Source of the DNA: Pseudomonas sp. 30_B | GTDB lineage: Bacteria > Pseudomonadota > Gammaproteobacteria > Pseudomonadales > Pseudomonadaceae | Length of the DNA stretch: 64,000 nt | Direction: 5' to 3' | Assembly (NCBI RefSeq): GCF_017491605.1 | Contig: NZ_JAFGYY010000026.1 | Coordinates: 1-64,000 of the forward strand | Part shown: positions 1 to 8,114 of the stretch, in pieces | How the letters are laid out: every line of letters starts with the position of its first letter | Numbering within the stretch: the stretch's first letter is position 1 | Program-made: the position numbers and the translations under genes | Notes under the pieces: generated by a model | Databases searched by the model: none | The model's input: only the letters and a program-made list of their open reading frames with translations | Told to the model about the DNA's origin: nothing

Positions 1-781
1 CGTGCCGGGGGAACTGCGGCGGGATGTAGGGCGCCTCGCTGCGCACGCAGCCGTCCAGGTACAGGTAGCGTTCGGCCGGCAGCGGGGTTCTGCGCGGGTA
101 GCGCATCGGCGTCGGTGACAGCAGCAGGTTCAGCCAGGGCGAGTCCTCGAGGAACTGGCCGGGGGGCAGGGCGGGATGCCCGCACTCGGCGAGGAAGCGG
201 GCGAAGCGCTCGTGGGTGGGTTTCACCGCCTGCAGGTAGTGCTCGCGGAAGGTTGCGCAGGCCTCGGGATCGCTGCTGCTGGCCCCGGACAGGTAGGGCG
301 GCACGGCCAGGTCCGGCAGTTCAGTCTCGGCGCAGGAAACCATGCGCACCCAGGGGCAGCCGGCGGCGGCGATGGCCGGGAAGGCGACCACGTTGTCCAG
401 CACGATGGCGTCCGGTTTCAGGCGGGCAAGCAGTTGCTGCAGCGGCTTTTCCGACTCGATGGCGGTATCGATGATGGCTTCCCAGGCCGGCGCCACGTAA
501 CTGTCGATCTGCGCCAGCGGCGTCTGGTCGAAGTAGGGCACGTTGCGCTCGATGAAGCGCTCCCAGTAGTGCTGGTGGTCGGCGGCGGACAGCGGCGAAT
601 CCAGTTGCAGCGGGTACTCGGCGAAACCGTACTCGGCAAAGATGCCCTGGAAGTGCGAATGGCAGATGAACACCGGGCGCGCGCCGAGGTCGCGCAGCGC
701 CTGGGCGATGCCGATGCAGTTCAGCGCGGCGCCGAAGCTGGCTTCAGGGAAGAAGGCGATGGTTCTGGTTCTTTGCGTCAT
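1..781 (-). CDS. GT1-type (UGT/MGT-like) glycosyltransferase, 3'-truncated by window edge
   Basis: An open frame runs from an ATG at 779-781 leftwards off the window (260 codons visible). It aligns almost without gaps over about 250 residues to the full glycosyltransferase at 5997-7298: both start with a short tail then IAFFPEA, and share ALN..GIAQA, YGF, DNV..FPAI, PWVR, PPYLSG, SP..NLLL and GCVR. The visible part is the N-terminal acceptor-binding Rossmann half of a GT-B fold. The C-terminal nucleotide-sugar half is outside the window. It lies 82 nt downstream of the gntR gene on the same strand, so the two may be co-transcribed. The donor and acceptor are unknown; function is inferred from the paralogue. 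Confidence 0.85.
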   Translation of the reverse strand, partial: MTQRTRTIAFFPEASFGAALNCIGIAQALRDLGARPVFICHSHFQGIFAEYGFAEYPLQLDSPLSAADHQHYWERFIERNVPYFDQTPLAQIDSYVAPAWEAIIDTAIESEKPLQQLLARLKPDAIVLDNVVAFPAIAAAGCPWVRMVSCAETELPDLAVPPYLSGASSSDPEACATFREHYLQAVKPTHERFARFLAECGHPALPPGQFLEDSPWLNLLLSPTPMRYPRRTPLPAERYLYLDGCVRSEAPYIPPQFPRH

Positions 782-803
782 GGGGCACATCCACGATCGA
801 GCG

Positions 804-828
804 GGCACTGCGTAAAATGGATAGTGCC
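804..828. other. Inverted repeat in gntR/glycosyltransferase gap
   Basis: GGCACT (804-809) and AGTGCC (823-828) form a 6-bp inverted repeat with a 13-nt loop, followed on the plus strand by a T run. It lies in the leader of the minus-strand glycosyltransferase. It could be an operator or a weak terminator; the sequence does not decide. Confidence 0.25.
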
Positions 829-863
829 TTTTTTCGATAAAAAAAACACCGAGAATGAAAAAA

Positions 864-1796
864 TTATCGGCGGGCAGCCGCCGGTGATTGCGGAATTCCG
901 CGATTGGCCGTCTGCGGACGCTGCGCCGCGGACAGCCGCAGGTGCAGTCGCATCAGGTCGGCGGCGACTTCCAGCTGGCCGCGCTCGATCTGCTCGATGA
1001 TCCGCAAATGCTCGCGCAGCGCTTCCTGCAGGCGGTGCACGCTGACCATCGGCAACAGGTTGGGCAGCCGGCGCAGGCGCTGGTGCTGCAACAGCGCATC
1101 GCCGACGAAGCGGTTGCCGCAGCCCAGGGCGATCAGCTCGTGGAAGCTGATGTCCAGCTCGCGGAACTGCGCCACGTCGAAGCGCTCGATGGGCGCCGCC
1201 AGCAGTTCCTCCATGGCCCCGCGCAGCAGCGCCAGGCGCGCCAGGTCGGGGTCGAAGCCAGCGGCGAGCAGCGCTTCGGGTTCCAGGATCAGGCGATAGC
1301 GCAGGCTGTCTTCCAGCGCCGCGAGGTTGTTCAGCAGCGGGCGGAACGACCAGCTCTGCCCGGCGCCACGTTCCAGCACCTGGTCTTCGCTGAGCTGCGC
1401 CAGCACCTTCTGCGCGGCGGCACGGTTGATGTCGTAGCGGCGTATCAGCTCGCTGGCGCTGAGGCTATTGCCTAGCCGGCCGGCCATGCGGTCACGCAAT
1501 ACGGAGGCGGCCAGCGCCTGTTCCTCGGCCTGGGGCAGGGCGGGGCCGAGTACCCGGGCGGACGGGTCGGCGCACAGGCGATAGCCCTTGCCCGGCTCGT
1601 GGGCCACCAGTTGCTGCTCCAGCAGCAGGTCGAGACCGGCGCGGATCAATGTACGCGACACGCCGAAGGTGCGCGCCAGTTGCTGCTCGGACAGCGCGTC
1701 GCCATCACCCAGGCCATTGTCCTGGGCGTGCTCGATGATCCGTCGGGCGAGTTCCAGATGATTGGTACGCGGTTTTTTTTCGGTGTCCTTGCTCAA
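864..1796 (-). CDS. GntR-family (FadR/FCD-like) regulator with two winged-helix segments
   Basis: This 310-aa protein has an N-terminal winged helix (about residues 13-75, core LSEQQLARTFGVSRTLIRAG). A second, GntR-like helical segment follows (about 95-150, LSASELIRRYDINRAAAQKV). An all-helical C-terminal domain of FCD type (about 165-290) carries the metal/ligand Asp and His residues in ELDISFHELI, REHLRII and MRLHLR. Usual FadR/FCD regulators are 220-250 aa with one HTH, so the extra segment accounts for the length. The gene diverges from the polyamine-type ABC operon and precedes a glycosyltransferase, so it probably controls both in response to a small acid or sugar ligand. The ligand is unknown. 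Confidence 0.88.
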   Translation of the reverse strand: MSKDTEKKPRTNHLELARRIIEHAQDNGLGDGDALSEQQLARTFGVSRTLIRAGLDLLLEQQLVAHEPGKGYRLCADPSARVLGPALPQAEEQALAASVLRDRMAGRLGNSLSASELIRRYDINRAAAQKVLAQLSEDQVLERGAGQSWSFRPLLNNLAALEDSLRYRLILEPEALLAAGFDPDLARLALLRGAMEELLAAPIERFDVAQFRELDISFHELIALGCGNRFVGDALLQHQRLRRLPNLLPMVSVHRLQEALREHLRIIEQIERGQLEVAADLMRLHLRLSAAQRPQTANRGIPQSPAAARR

Positions 1797-1854
1797 ACCG
1801 TTCTCTCTCCGACAGGGGTTTCAGCGATGCGAGCCCCTTATGCCACAGGGCGGG

Positions 1855-1865
1855 TGGTGCAACAA
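1855..1865. promoter_or_regulatory. Candidate FadR-subfamily operator
   Basis: TGGTGCAACAA fits the published FadR-subfamily consensus TNGTNNNACNA exactly. It sits in the divergent region between the gntR gene (start 1796) and the binding-protein gene (start 1986), 15 nt before a candidate -35 box. Autoregulation plus operon control is inferred. Confidence 0.4.
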
Positions 1866-1880
1866 GGATGCAGGAAGTTG

Positions 1881-1909
1881 TTGACTTCGCCAGTCGTTCG
1901 GTTTTTATT
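1881..1909 (+). promoter_or_regulatory. Candidate sigma70 promoter of the ABC operon
   Basis: TTGACT (1881-1886), a 17-nt spacer and TTTATT (1904-1909) resemble -35/-10 boxes, about 70 nt before the ATG at 1986. The region is unusually AT-rich for this genome. Confidence 0.35.
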
Positions 1910-1985
1910 TTGAAAAAAAGACATGTAACACGCTTTTTCGATCCGCTGCCTTCGAAACAACAACAACCATCGTTAGGTGCGCAAC

Positions 1986-3035
1986 ATGAAGCTGAAGACC
2001 ATGCTCTACGCGGGGGCCACCCTCGCGCTTACGTTGTCGGCCACCACCGCCAGCGCCAAGGATCTCGTGATCTCCATCTGGGACGGCTACATGGCCCCGG
2101 ATGCCCTCGAGAAGTTCCAGAAGGCCACGGGCCTTGAAGCCGACAAGTCGCTCCACGCCACCAACGAGGAGATCATGGGCAAGCTCATGGCCTCCGGCGG
2201 CGAAGGTTACGACGTGGTGTTCGTTTCCTCTCCTTTCGCCGAGATCCTGCACAAGCAGGGCCTGCTTGCCGACATCGATCCGGGCAAGGTGCCGAATCTC
2301 AAGAACCTCTACCCCGAAGCGCAGAAGCTCGAGTACGACCCGGGCAACCACTTCTCAGTGCCCTACACCTGGGGTACCACCGGCATCTGCTACCGCTCGG
2401 ACAAGGTCAGCCCGACTCCGTCGAGCTGGAACGACCTGCTCAAACCGTCCGATGCGCTCAAGGGCAAGACCACCATGCTCGCCACCGACCGCTGGCTGCT
2501 GGGCGCGGGCTTCCTCGCCAACGGCTGGTCGGTGAACGACGGCAACCCGGACCAGATCAACGCGGTGCGCGACCAGTTGATCACCACCAAGAAGCGCCTG
2601 CTGTCCTTCGACGACACCACCTTCTACTCCAAGCTGGCTTCCGGCGAAGCGCTGATGGCCCACGCCTGGGACGGCTGGTGCAACTACGGCACCCAGGCCA
2701 ACGACGCGATCAAGTTCGTCGTGCCCAAGGAGGGCTCCGACCTCTGGGTGGACACCATGGTGGTGCTGAAAAGCTCGAAGAACCCCGAGGCGGCCTACCG
2801 CTTCATCAACTACATGCTCGAACCGGCCAACCACGCGTGGGTCGCGGAGAACATCCTCTACAAGGTACCCAACCAGGCGGCGATGGCGACGCTCAAGCCC
2901 GAGCTGCTGGCCAAGTACCCGAACCTCACCACCACGCCGGCCGAGCTGGTCAAGCAGCAGCAGTTGCGTGACGTCGGCGGGTCCACGCAGAAGGCCTATA
3001 CCCGCGCCGTGACGGAAATCATGGCGGCGCAGTAG
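1986..3035 (+). CDS. Periplasmic substrate-binding protein of a polyamine-type ABC importer
   Basis: This 349-aa protein belongs to the PotD/PotF-like family (SBP_bac fold). A Sec signal peptide (MKLKTMLYAG to about TASAKD) is followed by VISIWDGYMAPDALEKF, typical of polyamine-binding proteins. Aromatic and acidic patches follow (PYTWGTTGICYR near residue 120, AHAWDGWCNYG near 220) where polyamine binders hold their ligand. A GTG at 1977 lies in frame, but AGGTG at 1975-1979 is a Shine-Dalgarno well placed for the ATG at 1986, so that start is chosen. The two permease genes and the ATPase gene follow. Specificity for a polyamine or other cationic compound is inferred from the family; the exact substrate is unknown. 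Confidence 0.9.
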   Translation: MKLKTMLYAGATLALTLSATTASAKDLVISIWDGYMAPDALEKFQKATGLEADKSLHATNEEIMGKLMASGGEGYDVVFVSSPFAEILHKQGLLADIDPGKVPNLKNLYPEAQKLEYDPGNHFSVPYTWGTTGICYRSDKVSPTPSSWNDLLKPSDALKGKTTMLATDRWLLGAGFLANGWSVNDGNPDQINAVRDQLITTKKRLLSFDDTTFYSKLASGEALMAHAWDGWCNYGTQANDAIKFVVPKEGSDLWVDTMVVLKSSKNPEAAYRFINYMLEPANHAWVAENILYKVPNQAAMATLKPELLAKYPNLTTTPAELVKQQQLRDVGGSTQKAYTRAVTEIMAAQ

Positions 3036-3065
3036 GCCGGGCCGGCTGCGCGTCGGCGATGCGGC

Positions 3066-3130
3066 GTTGAGAACAAGCGCGGGCTTGCTCATTTAGCGGC
3101 CTAAACTCCGCGCCCGCGCTTGTTCTCAAC
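3066..3130 (+). other. Large stem-loop between binding-protein and permease genes
   Basis: An 18-bp perfect inverted repeat (3066-3083 with 3113-3130) encloses a smaller hairpin TTTAG-CGGC-CTAAA. There is no T run. Such hairpins after binding-protein genes commonly stabilise the upstream message and lower permease expression; that role is inferred here. Confidence 0.7.
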
Positions 3131-3218
3131 TGGCCTCGCTCTAGCTCGCGCGCCCCGGAAACACACCCAATACGACAACCCTGAACCACCTCGCCTCGCG
3201 GGGTTGGGGGAACTACGC

Positions 3219-4091
3219 ATGACCGCTTTGTCCGCCGACCGAAAACTGTCGGCCTGGCTGCTCGCGCCCGGTCTGGGCTGGCTGGCCCTGTTCCTGCTGC
3301 TGCCGTGCCTGCTGGTATTGCTCTACAGCTTCCTCGAACGCGGTGCCTACGGCGGCATCGACTATGTGTTCACCTGGGAAAACTACCGCCGCGCGGTGGA
3401 CCCGCTGTACCTCGACATCCTCCTGCGCTCGGCGAAGATCGCCGGTCTGGCGATGCTCTTCGCGGTGCTGATCGGCTACCCGGCGGCCTACGCCATCACC
3501 CGAGCCACGCCGCGTCGGCAGGGGGTGTACCTGTTCCTGGTGATGCTGCCGTTCTGGAGCAACTACCTGATCCGCACCTATGCGTGGATCGTCCTGCTCA
3601 ACCGCGAGGGCCTGCTCAACCGGCTGTTCAGCCTGCTGGGCTACAGCGGCGAGCCGATCAACCTGCTCTACACCGACGCCACCGTGGTGCTGGGGCTGGT
3701 CTACAACTACATCCCCTTCGTCATCCTGGCCATCTACAGCTCCCTGTCGCGCATCGACAACGAACTGTGGGAAGCCTCGCGGGACCTGGGCGCCTCCGGC
3801 TGGACCACCTTCCGCCGGATCATCCTGCCACTCTCGGTACCCGGCGTGGCGGCGGGCGCGGTGTTCGTCTTCGTGCTGTCGATCGGCAACTTCATCACCG
3901 CCGACCTGCTCGGCGGCAAGCAGGTGCAGATGGTCGGCAACCTGATCTACGCGCAGTTCCTCACCGCGCGGGACTGGCCCTTCGGCTCGGCACTGAGCTT
4001 CTTCCTGATCGGCATCATGTTGCTCCTGCTGTTCATCCAGGCCCTGGTTTCGCGCCGGGCCCAGGGCGCGGAGGGCGAAAACCATGCGTAA
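3219..4091 (+). CDS. ABC transporter permease, PotB/PotH type
   Basis: This 290-aa inner-membrane protein has about six transmembrane segments, starting with WLLAPGLGWLALFLLLPCLL. The EAA loop near residues 185-215 (ELWEASRDLGASGWTTFRRI) contacts the ATPase. An in-frame ATG exists at 3120, but GGGGG at 3206-3210 is well placed for the ATG at 3219 and the extra residues look non-coding, so 3219 is used. It overlaps the next permease gene by 8 nt and is the first half of a heterodimeric channel. Confidence 0.92.
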   Translation: MTALSADRKLSAWLLAPGLGWLALFLLLPCLLVLLYSFLERGAYGGIDYVFTWENYRRAVDPLYLDILLRSAKIAGLAMLFAVLIGYPAAYAITRATPRRQGVYLFLVMLPFWSNYLIRTYAWIVLLNREGLLNRLFSLLGYSGEPINLLYTDATVVLGLVYNYIPFVILAIYSSLSRIDNELWEASRDLGASGWTTFRRIILPLSVPGVAAGAVFVFVLSIGNFITADLLGGKQVQMVGNLIYAQFLTARDWPFGSALSFFLIGIMLLLLFIQALVSRRAQGAEGENHA

Positions 4092-4890
4092 CTCTTCCGG
4101 TATCGCCCTCGGTGCGCACCTCTGGCTGGTGTATGCCTTCCTTTATGTACCGATCCTGGTGCTGATCCTGCTGTCGTTCAACGCCAGCGGCCTGCCCACC
4201 GCCTGGGGCGGCGCCTCGCTGAAGTGGTACGCCAAACTGCTGGCCAATGCCTCGATCCAGCACGCCGCGCTGAACACCCTGATCGTCGCGCTGACCTCGA
4301 CCTTCATCGCCTGCCTGCTCGGTACGCTGCTCGCCCTGGGCGTGGAAATGCGCTCGCGCAGCAGCGGCGGCAAGAAGGGCGGCAATCTCGCCGACACCCT
4401 GCTGATGGCGCCGATGATCATCCCCGACATCGTGCTGGCCATCGCGCTGCTGAGCTTCTTCAACCTGCTGAAGATGAGCCTGGGGCTGCACTCCATCATC
4501 CTCAGCCACGTGGTGTTCAACATCGCCTTCGTCTGCGCGGTGGTGCGCACCCGGCTCAAGCACTTCGACTACTCGATCCTCGAAGCCAGCATCGACCTGG
4601 GCGCCGGCTGGTTCACCACCGCGCGCCGGGTGCTGCTGCCGGCGATCTTCCCCGGCGTGCTGGCGGGCGGGCTGCTGGCGTTCACCCTGTCGGTGGACGA
4701 ATTCATCATCGCCTTCTTCAACGCCGGCTCCGGCAGCGCCTCCACCACGCTGCCGATGCAGATCTACTCGATGATCCGCTTCGGCGTGACCCCCGAGATC
4801 AACGCCCTCGCCACCCTGGTGATGCTGGTCAGCTTCACCGCGCTGTTCGCTTCCCAACGTCTGAACAAGGTGCCCAAAGCCCATGAATAA
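4084..4890 (+). CDS. ABC transporter permease, PotC/PotI type
   Basis: This 268-aa protein has six predicted transmembrane helices, the first at LWLVYAFLYVPILVLILLSF. The EAA loop SILEASIDLGAGWFTTARRV lies at about residues 162-180, and the conserved SVDEFIIAFF segment follows. It overlaps its neighbours by 8 nt on each side, so translation is coupled through the importer genes. It is the second permease half of the polyamine-type importer. Confidence 0.92.
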   Translation: MRNSSGIALGAHLWLVYAFLYVPILVLILLSFNASGLPTAWGGASLKWYAKLLANASIQHAALNTLIVALTSTFIACLLGTLLALGVEMRSRSSGGKKGGNLADTLLMAPMIIPDIVLAIALLSFFNLLKMSLGLHSIILSHVVFNIAFVCAVVRTRLKHFDYSILEASIDLGAGWFTTARRVLLPAIFPGVLAGGLLAFTLSVDEFIIAFFNAGSGSASTTLPMQIYSMIRFGVTPEINALATLVMLVSFTALFASQRLNKVPKAHE

Positions 4891-5962
4891 GTCTTCCGAC
4901 CTGCTCGTGCTGGACCAGGTGAGCAAATCCTATGGCGAGGGTATGACCGCCGTGGACCAGGTTTCCCTGGCGATCCGCGAGAACGAGTTCTTCGCGCTGC
5001 TGGGCCCCTCCGGCTGCGGCAAGACCACCCTGATGCGGATGATCGCCGGATTCGAGACGCCCACATCTGGCGCCATCTACCTCGGCGGCCAGGACATCTC
5101 GCCGCTGCCGCCGAACAAGCGGCCGCTGAACCTGATGTTCCAGTCCTACGCGCTGTTCCCCAACATGACCGTGCGCAGCAACATCGCCTACGGCCTGGAG
5201 ATGGAGAAGCTGCCGGCCAGCGAGATTCGCCAGCGGGTGGACCAGGTGCTGGAAACCGCGCAGCTCGGCCAACTGGCCAACCGCCGTCCGGACCAGCTCT
5301 CCGGCGGCCAGCGCCAGCGCGTGGCCCTGGCCCGCGCGCTGGTCAAGCGCCCGCGCGTGCTGCTGCTGGACGAACCGCTCGGCGCGCTGGACAAGAAGCT
5401 GCGCGAGAAGATGCAGCTGGAACTCAAGCGCCTGCAGCACGAGAGCGGCATCACCTTCATCATGGTCACCCACGACCAGGAAGAGGCCCTGGTGATGTCC
5501 GACCGCATGGCGGTGCTGCGCGACGGCAAGGTCTGCCAGTGCGGCAGCCCGAGCGAGCTGTACGAGAACCCGGGCAACCGCTTCGTCGCCGACTTCATCG
5601 GCGTCAGCAACCTGATCGACGGCCGCCGCGTGGGCACCAACCGCCTGCAGGCGGGCGATCAGGTGCTCCATATCGAAACCACCGCCGAATCGAGCCCGGA
5701 AAGCGTGACCCTGGCCCTGCGCCCGGAACGCCTGCGGGTGATTACCGACGCCACGCCCGCCACCGACAACCAGATCCAGGGTGAGGTGGCCGAAGTGGCC
5801 TACCACGGCCTGGACACCAACCTGCACGTGAACACGGCGCTGTCCAGCAAGCCGCTGATCGTCCGCGTGCCGTCTTCGGACTACGACTTCTTGCGTCTTG
5901 CCGCCGGCATGCCGGTGCGCCTGGGCTGGGATGCGCGGCATGCCCGCGTGCTGACTCACTGA
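4883..5962 (+). CDS. ABC transporter ATPase, PotA/PotG type
   Basis: This 359-aa protein contains Walker A (GPSGCGKTT, about residue 39), Q-loop (FQSYALFP), signature (LSGGQRQRVALARAL), Walker B (VLLLDEPLGALD) and switch His (MVTHDQEEAL). A C-terminal TOBE-like beta domain (about 275-355) carries LALRPERLRV, as in PotA-type subunits. It overlaps the second permease gene by 8 nt and completes the importer. A glycosyltransferase gene follows 34 nt later with its own Shine-Dalgarno (ACAGGAG). Confidence 0.93.
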   Translation: MNKSSDLLVLDQVSKSYGEGMTAVDQVSLAIRENEFFALLGPSGCGKTTLMRMIAGFETPTSGAIYLGGQDISPLPPNKRPLNLMFQSYALFPNMTVRSNIAYGLEMEKLPASEIRQRVDQVLETAQLGQLANRRPDQLSGGQRQRVALARALVKRPRVLLLDEPLGALDKKLREKMQLELKRLQHESGITFIMVTHDQEEALVMSDRMAVLRDGKVCQCGSPSELYENPGNRFVADFIGVSNLIDGRRVGTNRLQAGDQVLHIETTAESSPESVTLALRPERLRVITDATPATDNQIQGEVAEVAYHGLDTNLHVNTALSSKPLIVRVPSSDYDFLRLAAGMPVRLGWDARHARVLTH

Positions 5963-5996
5963 CTGCCTAGAACAACAAGACCTACAGGAGAGCACC

Positions 5997-7298
5997 ATGA
6001 GTGAACGCAAAGTCATCGCATTCTTCCCCGAGGCCGCCTACGGCCCGGCCCTCAACTCGGTCGGCATCGCCCAGGCCTGCGAGGCGCTGGGACACAAGGC
6101 GGTGTTCCTCACCGACCCGGGCATGACCGGGGTCTACTCGGCCTACGGCTTCGAGGAGCACTACGTGAACATGTCCGAGCCGATGCCGGCCGAGGAGATG
6201 GCGCGCTACTGGACCGACTTCATCAACGGCCACATCCCCAACTTCCGCAAGGCGCCCATCGACCAGCTCGACAACTACGTGAAGGAGTGCTGGGAGGCCA
6301 TCGTCTCCACCGCCAAGTGGGCGCAGAAGGATCTGCCGGCGATCCTCGACAAGATCAAGCCGGACCTGATCTGCGTCGACAACGTGATTCTCTTCCCGGC
6401 CATCAAGCAGTACGGCAAGCCCTGGGTGCGCATCATCTCCTGCTCGGAGAACGAGGTGCACGACCCGGACATCCCGCCGTACCTGTCGGGCATGAGCGTG
6501 GACGACAAGGCCGGTCACGCGCGCTTCCAGAAGCGCTTCGAGGAAGTGATCGCGCCCATCCATGCCGACTTCAACGACTTCCTCTCCCAGTGCGGCGAGC
6601 GGCCGTATCCGCTGGGCGTGTTCTTCGAAGAGTCGCCCTACATGAACCTGCTGCTCTACCCGGACCCGGTGAAGTTCGAGCGCCGCCATCCGCTGCCGGC
6701 CCGGCAGTTCCATTACCTGCAGGGCTGCGTGCGCACCGACAAGCCGTATGACATCCCGCCGTTCAAGGCGAACAACGACAAGCCGCTGCTGTATGTCAGC
6801 TTCGGCAGCCTCGGCTCGGGCGACGTCGACCTGCTCAAGCGCCTGGTCGCCGCCGTCGGCAAGCTGCCGTATCGCGCCTTGTTCAACGTCGGCGAGCACG
6901 TGGAGAAGTACACCGACCTACCGGACAACGTGATCGTCTCCAACTGGTACCCGCAGCCCTCGGTGATCGCCCAGGTCGACGCGGTGATCCACCACGGAGG
7001 CAACAACAGCTTCACCGAGTGCCTGTTCTTCGGCAAACCCGCCATCGTCATGCCCTACGTCTGGGACGGCCACGACAACGCCATGCGCGCCCAGGAAAGC
7101 GGTCACGGCCTGCGCATGGACCGCTACGACTGGAGCGAGGAAGACCTGGCGCGGAACCTCGCCCAGCTGCTGGGCGACGAACTGATGCGCGAGCGACTGG
7201 CGCGCACCAGCGACTACATGCGTTCGCGCAAGGGCCCTGAAGATGCGGCGCGCATCCTCGACCGGCTCATCGCCGGCAAGGCGGTGAACCATGCCTGA
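5997..7298 (+). CDS. GT1-type (UGT/MGT-like) glycosyltransferase
   Basis: This 433-aa GT-B protein has an N-terminal acceptor domain starting VIAFFPEAAYGPALNSVGIA. Its C-terminal donor domain carries LYVSFGSLGSG (about 264-274), then the nucleotide-sugar signature HHGGNNSFTE (about 331-340) and MPYVWDGHDNA. It transfers a sugar from an NDP donor to a small acceptor in the cytoplasm. The gene follows the importer and overlaps a cupin gene by 8 nt, so the acceptor may be an imported compound. It is a clear paralogue of the gene at the left edge. Macrolide-type glycosyltransferases share this architecture, but no antibiotic genes are nearby. Confidence 0.9.
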   Translation: MSERKVIAFFPEAAYGPALNSVGIAQACEALGHKAVFLTDPGMTGVYSAYGFEEHYVNMSEPMPAEEMARYWTDFINGHIPNFRKAPIDQLDNYVKECWEAIVSTAKWAQKDLPAILDKIKPDLICVDNVILFPAIKQYGKPWVRIISCSENEVHDPDIPPYLSGMSVDDKAGHARFQKRFEEVIAPIHADFNDFLSQCGERPYPLGVFFEESPYMNLLLYPDPVKFERRHPLPARQFHYLQGCVRTDKPYDIPPFKANNDKPLLYVSFGSLGSGDVDLLKRLVAAVGKLPYRALFNVGEHVEKYTDLPDNVIVSNWYPQPSVIAQVDAVIHHGGNNSFTECLFFGKPAIVMPYVWDGHDNAMRAQESGHGLRMDRYDWSEEDLARNLAQLLGDELMRERLARTSDYMRSRKGPEDAARILDRLIAGKAVNHA

Positions 7299-7671
7299 GT
7301 TCAAGGCTGCGTTCTTCAATGGAGAGTCCACTGCACCGCACATCCGCGGCGCCCGCGACTACGACGACCTGGTGGACTGGGGCGTGCAGTCCGACGCCCT
7401 CGAAGGCGCCTCGCACTCCAGCGGCCGCCTGCTGTTCAAGGGGCCGAACAACAGCCCCGAGACCGGCCTGTGGGTCTGCACTCCCGGCCGCTGGCGGCTG
7501 TCGATCCCCCGTGACGAGCTGTGCCACTTCGTAGCCGGCCGCGCCACCTATCGCTCCGACGAGGGCGAGGTGATCGAGGTGGAGGCCGACACCCTGGTGC
7601 TGTTCCCGGCCGGCTGGACAGGCGAATGCACCGTGCACAGCACCCTCCGCAATCTCTACATGCTGGCGTGA
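7291..7671 (+). CDS. Small cupin protein (Cupin_3/DUF861-like)
   Basis: This 126-aa single-domain beta-barrel protein shows the conserved string GLWVCTPGRWRLSIPRDELC (about 56-75), then CHFVAGRATYRSDEGEVIEV and LVLFPAGWTGECTVHSTLR. This matches small cupins related to ureidoglycine aminohydrolase, often found near polyamine and amino-acid catabolic genes. The start overlaps the glycosyltransferase stop by 8 nt. Its role is unknown; it could be an isomerase or hydrolase, or a ligand-binding protein. It is a paralogue of the next cupin. Confidence 0.85.
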   Translation: MPEFKAAFFNGESTAPHIRGARDYDDLVDWGVQSDALEGASHSSGRLLFKGPNNSPETGLWVCTPGRWRLSIPRDELCHFVAGRATYRSDEGEVIEVEADTLVLFPAGWTGECTVHSTLRNLYMLA

Positions 7672-7690
7672 TTGCCACCCAAGCCCATCG

Positions 7691-7750
7691 GCGGATAACC
7701 GCAAGCGGTTATCCGCCCTACAAGAGCTCGGCGCGAGAGTCCGAGCTTGT
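7691..7750. repeat. REP-like double hairpin between cupin genes
   Basis: A 12-bp perfect stem with a 2-nt loop (7691-7702 with 7705-7716, GCGGATAACCGC) is followed by a second imperfect hairpin (about 7721-7750, CAAGAGCTCGG with CCGAGCTTG). The GGATAACC...GGTTATCC type is common between Pseudomonas genes. It probably affects message stability within the operon. Confidence 0.65.
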
Positions 7751-7765
7751 AAACAGGAGTGAACA

Positions 7766-8110
7766 ATGAAGCCCCCCGTAATCCACCGCCCGCTGCAGGT
7801 CACCGAACTCAAGGACTGGGGCGTGATCCCGACCATGCTCGAAGGCGAGTCCCACGTCAGCGGCGTGGTCCTGCACAAGGGGCCCGAAGGCCAGTCCGAA
7901 TGCGGCATCTGGCACTGCACGCCGGGCAAGTGGTTCTGCCATGTCACCAGCGACGAGTTCTGTCATTTCCTCGAAGGCCGCTGCACCTATGTGCATGAGT
8001 CCGGCGAGGTGATCGAGATCACCCCGGACACTGCGGCCTTCTTCCCCAAGGACTGGAAGGGCGTGTGCACCGTCCACGAGACGGTGAAAAAGGTCTACAT
8101 GATTCGGTGA
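7766..8110 (+). CDS. Small cupin protein (Cupin_3/DUF861-like), paralogue of 7291-7671
   Basis: This 114-aa protein is one cupin fold: GIWHCTPGKWFCHVTSDEFC (about 48-67), then FLEGRCTYVHESGEVIEI and AAFFPKDWKGVCTVHETVK. It lines up with its neighbour across the barrel but lacks the first protein's N-terminal extension. The Shine-Dalgarno is AGGAG, 6 nt before the ATG. The kinase gene starts 4 nt after its stop. The enzymatic role is unknown; duplicate cupins may form a heterodimer. Confidence 0.85.
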   Translation: MKPPVIHRPLQVTELKDWGVIPTMLEGESHVSGVVLHKGPEGQSECGIWHCTPGKWFCHVTSDEFCHFLEGRCTYVHESGEVIEITPDTAAFFPKDWKGVCTVHETVKKVYMIR

Positions 8111-8114
8111 TGCC

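Noticed and set aside
828..1942. CTTTTTCGAT-like strings upstream of both the left-edge glycosyltransferase (about 828) and the binding-protein gene (about 1933)
   Set aside because: This is a non-palindromic, T-rich string in naturally AT-rich promoter regions; two occurrences are not convincing as an operator.
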